Source of the DNA: an uncultured Bacteroidales bacterium
GTDB taxonomy: Bacteria; Bacteroidota; Bacteroidia; Bacteroidales; UBA932
Direction of reading: 5' to 3'
Length of the DNA stretch: 64,000 nt
Assembly (NCBI GenBank): GCA_944323825.1
Contig: CALUTY010000007.1
Coordinates: forward strand, 121,900 to 185,899
Shown here: positions 9,128 through 17,613 of the stretch, one piece after another
How positions within the stretch are numbered: position 1 is the first letter of the stretch
Layout: each line of letters opens with the position of its first letter
Position numbers and translations under genes: made by a program
Notes under the pieces: generated by a model
Seen by the model: only the letters and a program-made list of their open reading frames with translations
What the model was told of the DNA's origin: nothing
Database searches by the model: none

Positions 9128-11590
9128 ATGCAGGTATTGAAATTCGGCGGCACTTCGGTGGCCAATGCCGGAAATATGCAGAAAGTTGTAGATATTGTGG
9201 CCGGGGCCGTGGACAAGGACAGGACCATTCTTGTCTGCTCTGCGATAAGCGGATGCACGGACACTCTCATAAGGATAGGGCATCTCGCCTCGGAGAAGGA
9301 TGACAGCTACAAGGATTTGATAGACAATCTTCAGCGGACACACCATCAGATAATAAAGGAACTCCTCCCGCTTGAAAAACATGAGGATTCCATCGAGGTC
9401 TGCGACGGCCTTTTCGAATCGTTGAGGGGGATTGCTCAGGGAGTCTTCCTGCTCGGAGAGCTCAGCAATGCGAGCCTGGATGCCATCCAGGGACTCGGCG
9501 AGCTTCTTTCCACAAAGATAATGGCCACCAAGTTGGCTTCCATCGGAATATCCACGAAGTGGATTGATTCCAGGGACATAATAAAGACTTGTTGCAGAGG
9601 CGGTAAGAATGTGGTGGATACGGAGGTCACATACGCCAATGTGGTGCGTATGACGGAAAACAATCCCATCACATCGCTTTTTGTGGTGCCGGGATTCATC
9701 GCTTCGGACAGGCACGGGAGGATGACGACTTTGGGCCGGGGCGGTTCCGACTATACGGCTTCGCTCTATGCTGTGGGCTGCAAGGCGAGGATTCTGGAGA
9801 TATGGACGGATGTGCCGGGCATGATGACGGCCAATCCGAAGATAGTCCCGACAGCCCGTTCCATCAGCCACATTTCCTACAGGGCGGCCCTGGAGCTTTC
9901 CCATTTCGGTGCCAAGGTCATCTATCCGCCTACAATCCAGCCGGTTGTGACCGAGGGAATTCCTATTTATGTCAAGGATACCTTCAATCCTGCCGCTCCG
10001 GGGACCCTCATAGAGAATGACCCTCCGAGGGGCAAGGACAAGCTCATAGGCATTTCCAATTCGGACAACATCGCCCTCATCTCCCTTGAGGGCAGCGGGA
10101 TGGTCGGAATCCCGGGCTTTTCGAGCCGTCTTTTCGAGACATTGAGCCAGAATGACATAAACATCATACTCATCACCCAGGCATCTTCTGTCCACACTAT
10201 GTGTGTGGCGGTGTCGGAAAAGGATGCCGAAAGGGCGAAAGAGGCGGCGGACAGATGCTTTGCCTACGAGATTTCCCTCGGCAAGCTCAATCCTCTGAAG
10301 GTGGAGAAAGGTTTTTCCATAGTCTGTCTCGTGGGTGACGACATACTCAACCAGTGCGGGGCCACGGGGCGCATGCTTGCCGCCCTCGGCCGTCACAGCA
10401 TTTCCATCAGGGCCACGGCTCAGGGCTCGTCCGAAAGGAACATATCCGTCATCATCAAGTCGAGGGATGTCAACGCCGCCATCCAGTATATCCATACTGA
10501 ATTTTTTGACAAGACCGCCGTCAAGGACATCAACCTTTTCATCGCGGGCTACGGCGTGGTGGGCAAGGCCCTCGTGGACATCATCAGGGCAAACGGCGAC
10601 AGCATAGCATCGAGGACCGGGAAAAGGCTGCATGTGATAGGGCTTTCCAACAGCCGGAAATATGTCATAGACATGTCCGGACTCGACCTTTCGCGTGCTG
10701 AGGAGTTGCTGAAGACCGGCAAAAATGCAGCAGACGAGGCATATTTCGAGGAACTTGCCGGGATTTCTCTTGAAAATTCGATTTTCGTGGACTGCACCGC
10801 AAGTTCGGACATTGCCTACAAATATATGAACCTCTTCAAGAGAGGGTATTCTGTGGTGGCCTGCAACAAGATAACATTTTCCGCTCCTTTCAGGCAGTAT
10901 CAGGCATTGAAGAATGCGGCTCTTGAAAACGGGGCTTCGCTCAGATATGAAACCACCGTGGGGGCGGCCCTCCCGATTCTGGAGTCGATTGCCCGCAGCG
11001 TCAACAGCGGTGATGAAATACAGAAGATAGAAGCAGTACTTTCGGGAACATTGAATTATATATTCAGCACATATCGCGGAGGCGAGGGCGGCACTTTCGC
11101 TGAAGTTGTACGCAGGGCGCAGGAGGCAGGGTACACCGAGCCGGACCCGCGTCTGGACCTGAGCGGAAGGGATGTGCTGAGGAAGCTGCTGATTCTGTCG
11201 CGTGAGGCAGGGGTAGGGATAGACGAGCAGGATGTGGAGATTGACCCTATACTCGGTCCGGAGTTTTTCGGTGTGAAACAGGATGCCTTCTACAGGTTGC
11301 TGGATGAGAATGAGCATGTCTTTGCGGAGCGTTATCAGGTGGCAGCGTCGAAGGGCTTGAGGCAGAGGTATATCGCTTCATTGGTGAAGGATCCGTCCTC
11401 ACCGCGAGGCTACAAGGCGAAAATGTCGCTTGAAAATGTCGCAGAAGGGCATCCTCTCTACAATCTCTGCGGCACGGACAATGCAGCCATCATCACCACG
11501 GATTTCTATCCTTCACCTCTGGTCATCCAGGGTGCGGGGGCAGGTGCCCGCCAGACGGCATCGGGAGTGCTGAACGACATATTGCTCTGA
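9128..11590 (+). CDS. thrA: Bifunctional aspartate kinase / homoserine dehydrogenase
   Basis: An 820-residue fusion catalysing the first and third steps of the aspartate pathway. Residues 1 to about 290 are the kinase (MQVLKFGGTSVANAGN; GRGGSDYTASLYA; EIWTDVPGMMTANP). About 300-450 hold two ACT regulatory domains (NIALISLEGSGMVGIPG; FSIVCLVGDDI). About 465 to the end is the dehydrogenase, with a Rossmann start INLFIAGYGVVGKALVD and the catalytic region KIEAVLSGTLNYIFS. Fused enzymes of this kind are usually inhibited by threonine through the ACT domains. The start at 9128 gives the expected MQVLKFGGTS terminus. A separate monofunctional aspartate kinase sits in the lysine cluster at 45.4 kb, so this copy probably serves threonine and methionine. 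Confidence 0.95.
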   Translation: MQVLKFGGTSVANAGNMQKVVDIVAGAVDKDRTILVCSAISGCTDTLIRIGHLASEKDDSYKDLIDNLQRTHHQIIKELLPLEKHEDSIEVCDGLFESLRGIAQGVFLLGELSNASLDAIQGLGELLSTKIMATKLASIGISTKWIDSRDIIKTCCRGGKNVVDTEVTYANVVRMTENNPITSLFVVPGFIASDRHGRMTTLGRGGSDYTASLYAVGCKARILEIWTDVPGMMTANPKIVPTARSISHISYRAALELSHFGAKVIYPPTIQPVVTEGIPIYVKDTFNPAAPGTLIENDPPRGKDKLIGISNSDNIALISLEGSGMVGIPGFSSRLFETLSQNDINIILITQASSVHTMCVAVSEKDAERAKEAADRCFAYEISLGKLNPLKVEKGFSIVCLVGDDILNQCGATGRMLAALGRHSISIRATAQGSSERNISVIIKSRDVNAAIQYIHTEFFDKTAVKDINLFIAGYGVVGKALVDIIRANGDSIASRTGKRLHVIGLSNSRKYVIDMSGLDLSRAEELLKTGKNAADEAYFEELAGISLENSIFVDCTASSDIAYKYMNLFKRGYSVVACNKITFSAPFRQYQALKNAALENGASLRYETTVGAALPILESIARSVNSGDEIQKIEAVLSGTLNYIFSTYRGGEGGTFAEVVRRAQEAGYTEPDPRLDLSGRDVLRKLLILSREAGVGIDEQDVEIDPILGPEFFGVKQDAFYRLLDENEHVFAERYQVAASKGLRQRYIASLVKDPSSPRGYKAKMSLENVAEGHPLYNLCGTDNAAIITTDFYPSPLVIQGAGAGARQTASGVLNDILL

Positions 11591-11615
11591 TTAAAAAAAT
11601 GGAAAATCTAATAAG

Positions 11616-12890
11616 ATGTCACAGAAATACAGATTTGAAACCCTCCAGGTGAGGGCCGGACAGGAAATAGATCCGGTTTCGAAGGGGACAGCGGTTCCCA
11701 TTTACCAGAGTACTGCATATACATTCGATGACATGCAGTACGGGGCAGACCTGTTTGCCCTCAAAAGGCCGGGAAACATATATACCCGCATAACGAATAC
11801 CACAACAGAAGTCTTTGAAAAGAGGATGGCTGCCCTGGAAAACGGTGTTGCCGCCGTCGCTACGGCTTCCGGACAGTCGGCTGTCTTCCTTTCGGTCCTG
11901 AACATCTGCGGCCATGGAGACAACATCGTGGCTTCGCCGTATCTTTACGGAGGCACTTTCACCATGTTTGAAATCACTCTGAAGGAGATGGGGATAGAAG
12001 TCCGCTTTGCCAAGAGCGACCATGTGGATGACCTCGTGGATCTTGTGGACGGCAGGACAAAGGCGGTATATCTGGAAAATCTCGGCAATCCGGCATTCAA
12101 TGTTCCTGATTATGAGCCTATAATCGAGATGGCACACAGGAACGGCATCTGCGTGATGGTGGACAATACCTTCGGCTGCGGAGGCTACCTTTTCCGTCCT
12201 CTCGAATGGGGTGCGGATGTCGCCATCCATTCCGCGACCAAATGGATCTGCGGCCATGGGACTGCCCTCGGAGGTGTGGTGGTGGACGGCGGAAATTTTG
12301 ACTGGACCAACGGGAAATACCCTCTTCTTGCCGCCCCGTCCCCGAGCTATCATGGTCTTGTCTATGCCGATGTGTTCGGCAATGCTGCCTTTGCAGGCCG
12401 TGTGCGTGTGGACGGCCTCAGGAACATAGGAGCCGCTCCGTCCCCGTTCAATTCGTTCCTCATGCTCCAGGGGCTTGAAACCCTGTCGCTCAGGGCCGAG
12501 AGATGCTGCGCAAATGCCCTTGCCGTGGCGGAATTCCTTGAAAAGCATCCGGCTGTCGAAAGTGTCAACTATGCCGGTCTTGCAAGCAACCCGTACAACG
12601 CCCTTGCCAGGAAGTATCTCCGCAACGGTTTCGGAGGCGTGCTGACCTTCAGGGTAAAAGGCGGCTTTGAAGCTGCTGCGGCATTGGTGGACAGACTGGA
12701 ACTGATACTCCATGTCGGCAGTGTAGGCGATGCCAAGTCACTCATAGTGCATCCGGCATCCACTACGCATTCCCAGCTCAGCGAGGCGGAGCAGGTTGCT
12801 GCTGGGGTATATCCGAACATGCTCCGGCTTTCAGTGGGCATCGAAAATGTGGATGATCTCATTGCCGACCTTCAGAATGCATTGAAATGA
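11616..12890 (+). CDS. metY: O-acetylhomoserine sulfhydrylase (aminocarboxypropyltransferase)
   Basis: A 424-residue PLP enzyme of the Cys/Met metabolism family that converts O-acetylhomoserine and sulfide to homocysteine. It shows the family start RFETLQVRAGQEIDP, the cofactor region YTRITNTTTEVFEKR, and the Schiff-base lysine in HSATKWICGHGT (Lys209). The length and the ending typical of sulfhydrylases separate it from the shorter cystathionine gamma-synthases. It lies 25 bases after thrA and 25 bases before asd, clearly in one transcriptional unit with metX, which makes its substrate. A role in general sulfide assimilation is also possible. Confidence 0.92.
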   Translation: MSQKYRFETLQVRAGQEIDPVSKGTAVPIYQSTAYTFDDMQYGADLFALKRPGNIYTRITNTTTEVFEKRMAALENGVAAVATASGQSAVFLSVLNICGHGDNIVASPYLYGGTFTMFEITLKEMGIEVRFAKSDHVDDLVDLVDGRTKAVYLENLGNPAFNVPDYEPIIEMAHRNGICVMVDNTFGCGGYLFRPLEWGADVAIHSATKWICGHGTALGGVVVDGGNFDWTNGKYPLLAAPSPSYHGLVYADVFGNAAFAGRVRVDGLRNIGAAPSPFNSFLMLQGLETLSLRAERCCANALAVAEFLEKHPAVESVNYAGLASNPYNALARKYLRNGFGGVLTFRVKGGFEAAAALVDRLELILHVGSVGDAKSLIVHPASTTHSQLSEAEQVAAGVYPNMLRLSVGIENVDDLIADLQNALK

Positions 12891-12915
12891 TAAATCAAAC
12901 CAAATCTTATATACA

Positions 12916-13923
12916 ATGAAAGTAGCAGTTGTGGGTGCCACCGGTCTGGTCGGCACCAGAATGTTGGAAGTGCTCGCAGAGCGCAATTTTCCGGTGACGG
13001 AACTCTATCCGGTGGCTTCTGCCAGGTCTGTAGGCCGTAAGATCATATTCAAGGGAAAGGAATGGACAGTGGTAAGTGCAGAAGATGCCATTGCGGCAAG
13101 GCCAGATGTGGCCCTTTTCTCCGCAGGTGCTTCCGCATCAAAGGAACTTGCCCCGAAATTTGCCGAGGCAGGCTGCCGTGTGGTGGACAACTCCTCCTGC
13201 TGGAGGATGGACCCGACCAAGAAGCTCGTCGTGCCGGAGATCAACGGGGATGTGATCGGTGAGGATGACATGATCATAGCTAATCCGAACTGTTCCACCA
13301 TCCAGATGCTCCTGCCGATTGCCCCTCTCCACAAGTCATACAAGATCAAGAGGATAGTGGTTTCCACCTATCAGTCCGTGACCGGCACCGGCTACAAGGC
13401 CCTGGACCAGATGGAGGCAGAGCGTTCCGGCAAGAAGTGGGGAGAATATCCAGCCGTGTACCCTTATCCTATCGATGAGAACATCCTGCCTCATATCGAT
13501 GTCTTCCTTGAGAACGGCTACACGAAAGAGGAAATGAAGATGGTCAACGAGACCCACAAGATCATGAGAGATGACACCATCACCGTTTCTCCGACTACTG
13601 TGCGTGTTCCTGTCAAAGGCGGCCATTCCGAGTCGGTAAACCTTGAGTTCGAGAATGAATTCACTCTCGATGAGGTCCGCCGTCTCATTTCCGAGATGCC
13701 TGGCTGTGTACTTCAGGATGACCCTGCCAACAATGTCTATCCTATGCCTCTCTTCGCCTGGGGCAAGGACGAGGTCTTCGTAGGCCGCATCCGCCGCGAC
13801 CCTTCAGTCAAGTACGGACTCAATCTCTGGTGTGTTGCCGATAACCTCCGCAAGGGTGCCGCCACCAACGCCGTCCAGATTGCCCAGCTCCTCATTGACA
13901 AAGGTTTCCTCCCTAAGGAGTAG
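12916..13923 (+). CDS. asd: Aspartate-semialdehyde dehydrogenase
   Basis: A 335-residue NADPH enzyme that reduces aspartyl-4-phosphate to aspartate semialdehyde, the branch point between lysine/DAP and homoserine. The Rossmann motif GATGLVGTRMLEVL opens the protein. The active-site cysteine is Cys126 in NPNCSTIQML and the catalytic histidine is His237 in VKGGHSES. It is the last gene of the block and ends about 90 bases before a strong terminator. It supplies both thrA's dehydrogenase half here and dapA in the lysine cluster at 47.5 kb, which has no asd of its own in the window. Confidence 0.95.
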   Translation: MKVAVVGATGLVGTRMLEVLAERNFPVTELYPVASARSVGRKIIFKGKEWTVVSAEDAIAARPDVALFSAGASASKELAPKFAEAGCRVVDNSSCWRMDPTKKLVVPEINGDVIGEDDMIIANPNCSTIQMLLPIAPLHKSYKIKRIVVSTYQSVTGTGYKALDQMEAERSGKKWGEYPAVYPYPIDENILPHIDVFLENGYTKEEMKMVNETHKIMRDDTITVSPTTVRVPVKGGHSESVNLEFENEFTLDEVRRLISEMPGCVLQDDPANNVYPMPLFAWGKDEVFVGRIRRDPSVKYGLNLWCVADNLRKGAATNAVQIAQLLIDKGFLPKE

Positions 13924-14010
13924 CCTCCTCCGCCGTTGAGCGAGGATTAATAATTGCCCATGAGGTAATTTGTTACAGCTCCGGATAGTTCCGGACTCTC
14001 ATACGCAAAC

Positions 14011-14045
14011 AAAGGAAGAATGGCCCGCAAAGCCGTTCTTCCTTT
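14011..14045. terminator. Intrinsic terminator after asd
   Basis: AAAGGAAGAATGGC (14011-14024) pairs with GCCGTTCTTCCTTT (14032-14045), a 14-bp stem with one G-U pair and a seven-base loop, followed by ATTTG. The A-rich 5' flank makes it usable from the minus strand too; the stop codon of the winged-helix remnant falls inside its right arm. Confidence 0.75.
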
Positions 14046-14322
14046 ATTTGACCGTTATGCCGATATTCGGGTTCACGATCCATTTTCCGGTTTTCGCCGC
14101 CCCGTCGTAATTCAGTATTCCCTGTTCCCTGAGGTATTTTATATCTCTTTCTATCGTTGGTTTGGATATTTTTAATCGCTTGGACATTTCCACGCGCGTA
14201 ATCTTTCCGTCAGCTTTTATTAGCTCAAGAAGTCCATTTTGTCTGGCAGTGATGACGACTTCATTTTGGGCATCATTTTGGGCATCATTTAGAGGATCAA
14301 TATCAGTCGGAATATGTTGTTG
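14044..14322 (-). pseudogene. C-terminal remnant of a winged-helix (AlbA_2/ATP-binding type) regulator
   Basis: A 92-codon open stretch without a proper start ends at a TAA (14046-14044). It reads as an acidic repeat linker (NDAQNDAQNEVV) followed by a clear winged helix: LLELIKADGKITRVEMSKRL, KISKPTIERDIKYLREQG, then TGKWIV. In Bacteroidota this arrangement, a short repeated Asn/Pro-rich linker and a C-terminal wHTH, is the tail of ATP-binding putative transcriptional regulators with an AlbA_2 domain. A TGA at 14325-14323 closes the frame upstream, and no AlbA_2 domain is found before it. It therefore looks like the surviving 3' end of a deleted accessory gene. Confidence 0.6.
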
Positions 14323-14382
14323 TCAATTGTGTTATCCCTATATGATCGGGCGCTGCCGATAAAGTTAAATCCATTGATTTTC

Positions 14383-14412
14383 TTTGAGATTCATAAAGTT
14401 TCACTATCTTTG
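14383..14412 (+). promoter_or_regulatory. Promoter for the YeiH-family gene
   Basis: TTTG at 14383-14386 and TATCTTTG at 14405-14412 are separated by 18 bases. The predicted start of transcription (about 14419) leaves a very short leader before the ATG at 14435 and rules out upstream in-frame starts. Confidence 0.6.
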
Positions 14413-14434
14413 CCGCCCTTTTGAAGATTTGGAT

Positions 14435-15448
14435 ATGGCATCGGAGACAAGAAAGAGTATGCTGCATGGGGTGCTGCTGATAGCGCTTTTCTCGTGTGCG
14501 GCGTTTTACATTGCTGATTTTGAATTTGTCAAGAAGCTTTCCTTCAGTCCGCTGATTGTGGGCATCGTTCTGGGAATGCTCTATGCCAATTCGTTGAGGA
14601 ACAATCTTCCGGAGACCTGGGTACCTGGGATTAAGTTCTGTTCGAAAGAGATTCTGCGTCTGGGAATCATCCTTTACGGCTTCCGTCTGACTTTCCAAAG
14701 CGTGGTTGAGGTGGGGCTTGCTGCCATCGTCGTTGACCTTATCGTTGTCACCGTCACCATTTTTCTCGGCATTCTTCTCGGCCGTCTTTTCAAGATGGAC
14801 AAGGACCTTTCCCTGCTCACTGCCACGGGCAGTGCCATTTGCGGGGCCGCTGCTGTGCTCGGGGCGGAATCCGTAGTGAAGCCGCAGCCGTACAAGACCG
14901 CTGTGGCCGTTTCCACTGTCGTGATTTTCGGGACGATAGCCATGTTCATCTATCCCGCGTTGTACAATGCCGGTCTGCTCGGCCTGTCCGATGTGGAGAT
15001 GGGCATCTATACAGGCTCCACCCTTCATGAGGTGGCCCATGTGGTCGGCGCAGGGAATGCCATGGGCGACCATATTTCTGACATTGCCATCATTGTCAAG
15101 ATGATACGCGTCATTCTCCTCGCTCCTGTCCTCCTCATAATGAGTTTCTTTGTCGGAGGCGGTTCCGGACAGAAAGATGCAACAATCACCATTCCGTGGT
15201 TCGCCTTCGGATTTGTCGCCGTCATTGGCTTCAATTCTCTTAATCTTTTGCCTGAAGGCGTCGTGAGCGCCATCAACAGCTTTGACACTTTCCTCCTCAC
15301 CATGGCCATGACTGCACTTGGTGCCGAAACCAGCATCGACAAGTTCCGTCAGGCCGGTGCCAAGCCATTCCTCCTTGCCCTCGTCCTCTTCGTATGGCTC
15401 ATGGCCGGCGGCTGGCTTCTCTCCAAATGGCTTGTCCCGATTCTTTAG
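14435..15448 (+). CDS. YeiH-family (UPF0324) putative membrane transporter
   Basis: A 337-residue integral membrane protein with about ten hydrophobic segments. Family landmarks are LSFSPLIVGIVLGMLYANSL near the N-terminus, GIILYGFRLTF, and the central ATGSAICGAAAVLGAESV. Later come YTGSTLHEVAHVVGAG and a C-terminal MTALGAETSIDKFRQAG. E. coli YeiH is an inner-membrane protein of unclear substrate; related proteins are linked to sulfur compounds or organic anions in some bacteria, which is not demonstrated here. The ATG at 14435 is chosen because the promoter overlaps any earlier start. It lies alone between a terminator and the pepP promoter. Confidence 0.85.
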   Translation: MASETRKSMLHGVLLIALFSCAAFYIADFEFVKKLSFSPLIVGIVLGMLYANSLRNNLPETWVPGIKFCSKEILRLGIILYGFRLTFQSVVEVGLAAIVVDLIVVTVTIFLGILLGRLFKMDKDLSLLTATGSAICGAAAVLGAESVVKPQPYKTAVAVSTVVIFGTIAMFIYPALYNAGLLGLSDVEMGIYTGSTLHEVAHVVGAGNAMGDHISDIAIIVKMIRVILLAPVLLIMSFFVGGGSGQKDATITIPWFAFGFVAVIGFNSLNLLPEGVVSAINSFDTFLLTMAMTALGAETSIDKFRQAGAKPFLLALVLFVWLMAGGWLLSKWLVPIL

Positions 15449-15465
15449 CCGGCAAAGCAAACTTG

Positions 15466-15497
15466 TTTGCATTGCTCTCGGTTTCTGCGTATATTTG
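15466..15497 (+). promoter_or_regulatory. Promoter for the M24B aminopeptidase gene
   Basis: TTTG at 15466-15469, a 20-base spacer and TATATTTG at 15490-15497. Both elements match the Bacteroidota primary sigma consensus; the leader to the ATG at 15564 would be about 60 nucleotides. Confidence 0.65.
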
Positions 15498-15563
15498 AAA
15501 GATGTTGCGCAGCAGAGGGGGCGGAGACTCCGGGCGGAACAGAAATGAAAAAAGATTGATGAT

Positions 15564-17015
15564 ATGTTTGACAGGGACATTTATGTGGCACGCAGGCGGA
15601 AGCTCATGGAGAAGATGTCGGCCGGTGCCGGAGACAATGGAATAATTGTTTTTCTCGGGAATGCTGAGGCACCGCAGAATTACAGGGGAAATGACTATAA
15701 GTTCCGGCAGGAAAGTTCATTCCTTTATTATTGGGGAATCGATGAGCCGGGATTTGCGGCGATCTTGGACCTTGACAGCGGAGATGAATGCCTCTTCGGT
15801 GATGATGTGGACATAGATGACATCATCTGGATGGGGCCGCAGGAGTCGGTGGCTTCGAAGGCGGCACGGGTCGGGGCTAATGTTTCCGCTCCGGCTGCGG
15901 ACTTTGACAAGGCGGTGCTGAAGGCAAGGGCAAGGGGAGCGAAGATACATTTCCTGCCGACATCGAGATATTACAATACATTGAAGCTGTCACAGCTGCT
16001 GGGGGTGACTCCGGAGGCCGTGCGGAAAGTGGCGCCTGCGGACAGGCCGCTTGAGGACGGGATAGTGTACCATGCCTCCCTTGAACTGGTGAAGGCGGTG
16101 ATTTCGATGCGCCTTGTGAAGGAGCAGTGCGAAATAGACGAGATTGACAAGGCCTGTGAGATAGGCTGGCTGATGCATACGGAAGCACGGAATGCCTGCC
16201 GCCCGGGAGTGCCGGAACAGGAGATTGTGGGCAGGATGGAAGGCGTGACCATTTCCAAGGGATGGGGAGTCTCATTTGCCACAATACTTTCCCAGCATGG
16301 GGAGACCCTGCACAACCACAGGCATGACGGCATCATTACTCCTGGCAATCTGCTTGTGATAGATGCCGGAGCTGAGAGCAATACGCACTATGCATCCGAC
16401 TTCACCCGTACCCTGCCTTGCGGAGGAAAATTCACTCCGAAGCAGAAGGATGTCTATGATATTGTTGCAGACTGCAACGAACTGGCTTTCCGTCTGGCAA
16501 AACCGGGAGTCGCATACAGGGATGTGCATCTTGCCGTTGCAGCCAGGATGCTGGACGGGCTTAAGGGGCTCGGTCTGGTGACGGGTTCCGTGGAGGATAT
16601 GGTTGCCGAAGGCATTGCCGGACTTTTCATGCCGCACGGGCTCGGACATAATATGGGCATAGATGTGCATGACATGGAAGATCTGGGAGAAGACCTTGTG
16701 GGATATGACGATGACCAGAAGCGTTCTCCTCAGCTCGGCCTCGGTTCGCTCCGGATGGCCCGCAGGCTTGTTCCGGGACATGTGATCACGGATGAGCCGG
16801 GCATATATTTCGTGCCTGCCCTCATCAGCAAATGGAAGGCCGAGGGCACGGACAAGGGCATGGTCAATTATCAGAAGCTCCAGTCGGAGTATCTTGATTT
16901 CGGTGGAATACGGCTTGAAGATGACCTGCTGATAACGGCTGACGGCTGCCGCAGGCTCGGTTCACGGAGGCTGCCGATAACTTCGGAAGATGTTGAAGCG
17001 GCAATGCAGGCTTAA
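15564..17015 (+). CDS. pepP: Xaa-Pro aminopeptidase (M24B family)
   Basis: A 483-residue dimetal peptidase that removes N-terminal residues preceding proline, in the cytoplasm. An N-terminal AMP_N domain (RRRKLMEKMSAGAGDN, YKFRQESSFLYYWGIDEPG) is followed by the pita-bread catalytic domain from about residue 185. Metal ligands are visible as Asp in VIDAGAESNTHY, Asp in ASDFTRTLP, His in FMPHGLGHNMG, Glu in ITDEPGIY and Glu in GGIRLEDD. The length fits the 440-490 residue PepP group. It has its own promoter, and a DUF456 gene follows after 65 bases, possibly cotranscribed. Confidence 0.92.
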   Translation: MFDRDIYVARRRKLMEKMSAGAGDNGIIVFLGNAEAPQNYRGNDYKFRQESSFLYYWGIDEPGFAAILDLDSGDECLFGDDVDIDDIIWMGPQESVASKAARVGANVSAPAADFDKAVLKARARGAKIHFLPTSRYYNTLKLSQLLGVTPEAVRKVAPADRPLEDGIVYHASLELVKAVISMRLVKEQCEIDEIDKACEIGWLMHTEARNACRPGVPEQEIVGRMEGVTISKGWGVSFATILSQHGETLHNHRHDGIITPGNLLVIDAGAESNTHYASDFTRTLPCGGKFTPKQKDVYDIVADCNELAFRLAKPGVAYRDVHLAVAARMLDGLKGLGLVTGSVEDMVAEGIAGLFMPHGLGHNMGIDVHDMEDLGEDLVGYDDDQKRSPQLGLGSLRMARRLVPGHVITDEPGIYFVPALISKWKAEGTDKGMVNYQKLQSEYLDFGGIRLEDDLLITADGCRRLGSRRLPITSEDVEAAMQA

Positions 17016-17080
17016 ACAGGTGCGGGCTTGTTCCGTTGTTCCATAGTGACGGGACGGCAGCGCCAATAGACAGGAGTTTT

Positions 17081-17572
17081 ATGGAAACAGTAATAGCGAT
17101 ACTGGCGGTGCTCGCCGGTATAATAGGCATAATAGGAAGCATCCTTCCGGCTTTGCCGGGGCCGCCACTGACCTGGGTCGGCATGCTTCTGCTTTATTTC
17201 TGGGGCGGGACCAACGGTGACGGGGAGCCGATGTCACTCACCATCCTTCTGGTGATGCTGGGCGTGACCATTGCCGTGTCCATTATAGATTATATTGTCC
17301 CTATGTATCTTACCAAGGCCACCGGAGGCAGCAAATATGCCTCCCGAGGGGCTTTGGCAGGGCTTATCCTCGGGTCTTTCATTGTTCCTCCCGTCGGCAT
17401 GATTCTCGGATCCTTCATCGGTGCGTTCCTGCTGGAACTGTACTATGCCAGAAAGAGTTCCGGAGATGCGTTGAAGTCGGCAGCAGGATCTTTCCTCGGT
17501 TTCATCCTCGGCACAGGACTGAAAATCATCGCATGTTGCGTGATGATGTATTATATTGTCGTATATATCTGA
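17081..17572 (+). CDS. DUF456-family membrane protein
   Basis: A 163-residue, strongly hydrophobic protein with the DUF456 pattern: two N-terminal membrane helices rich in Gly, Ile and Pro (GIIGSILPALPGPPLTWVGM), a central DYIVPMYLTKATGGSKYASRGA segment, and two C-terminal helices (LILGSFIVPPVGMILGSFIGAF; FLGFILGTGLKI). The function of the family is unknown. I chose the ATG at 17081, which has an AGGAG a few bases upstream, a rare clear Shine-Dalgarno here; the in-frame codons before it do not look family-like. It lies between pepP and the GH20 gene on the same strand, 41 bases before the latter. Confidence 0.82.
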   Translation: METVIAILAVLAGIIGIIGSILPALPGPPLTWVGMLLLYFWGGTNGDGEPMSLTILLVMLGVTIAVSIIDYIVPMYLTKATGGSKYASRGALAGLILGSFIVPPVGMILGSFIGAFLLELYYARKSSGDALKSAAGSFLGFILGTGLKIIACCVMMYYIVVYI

Positions 17573-17613
17573 TTACATTATATTTTAAGCCTTTTCCCGA
17601 TAAGTTTTATATT

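Noticed and set aside
9053..11317. A 754-codon open frame antisense to thrA
   Set aside because: It mirrors the codon structure of thrA, has no domain resemblance and no promoter; thrA is unmistakable on the plus strand.
11619..12713. A 364-codon minus-strand frame over metY
   Set aside because: Shadow of a well-conserved enzyme; no start signal or family resemblance.
14303..15580. A 425-codon minus-strand frame over the YeiH gene
   Set aside because: Composition is Asp/Glu/His-rich shadow sequence; the plus-strand transporter with its promoter explains the region.
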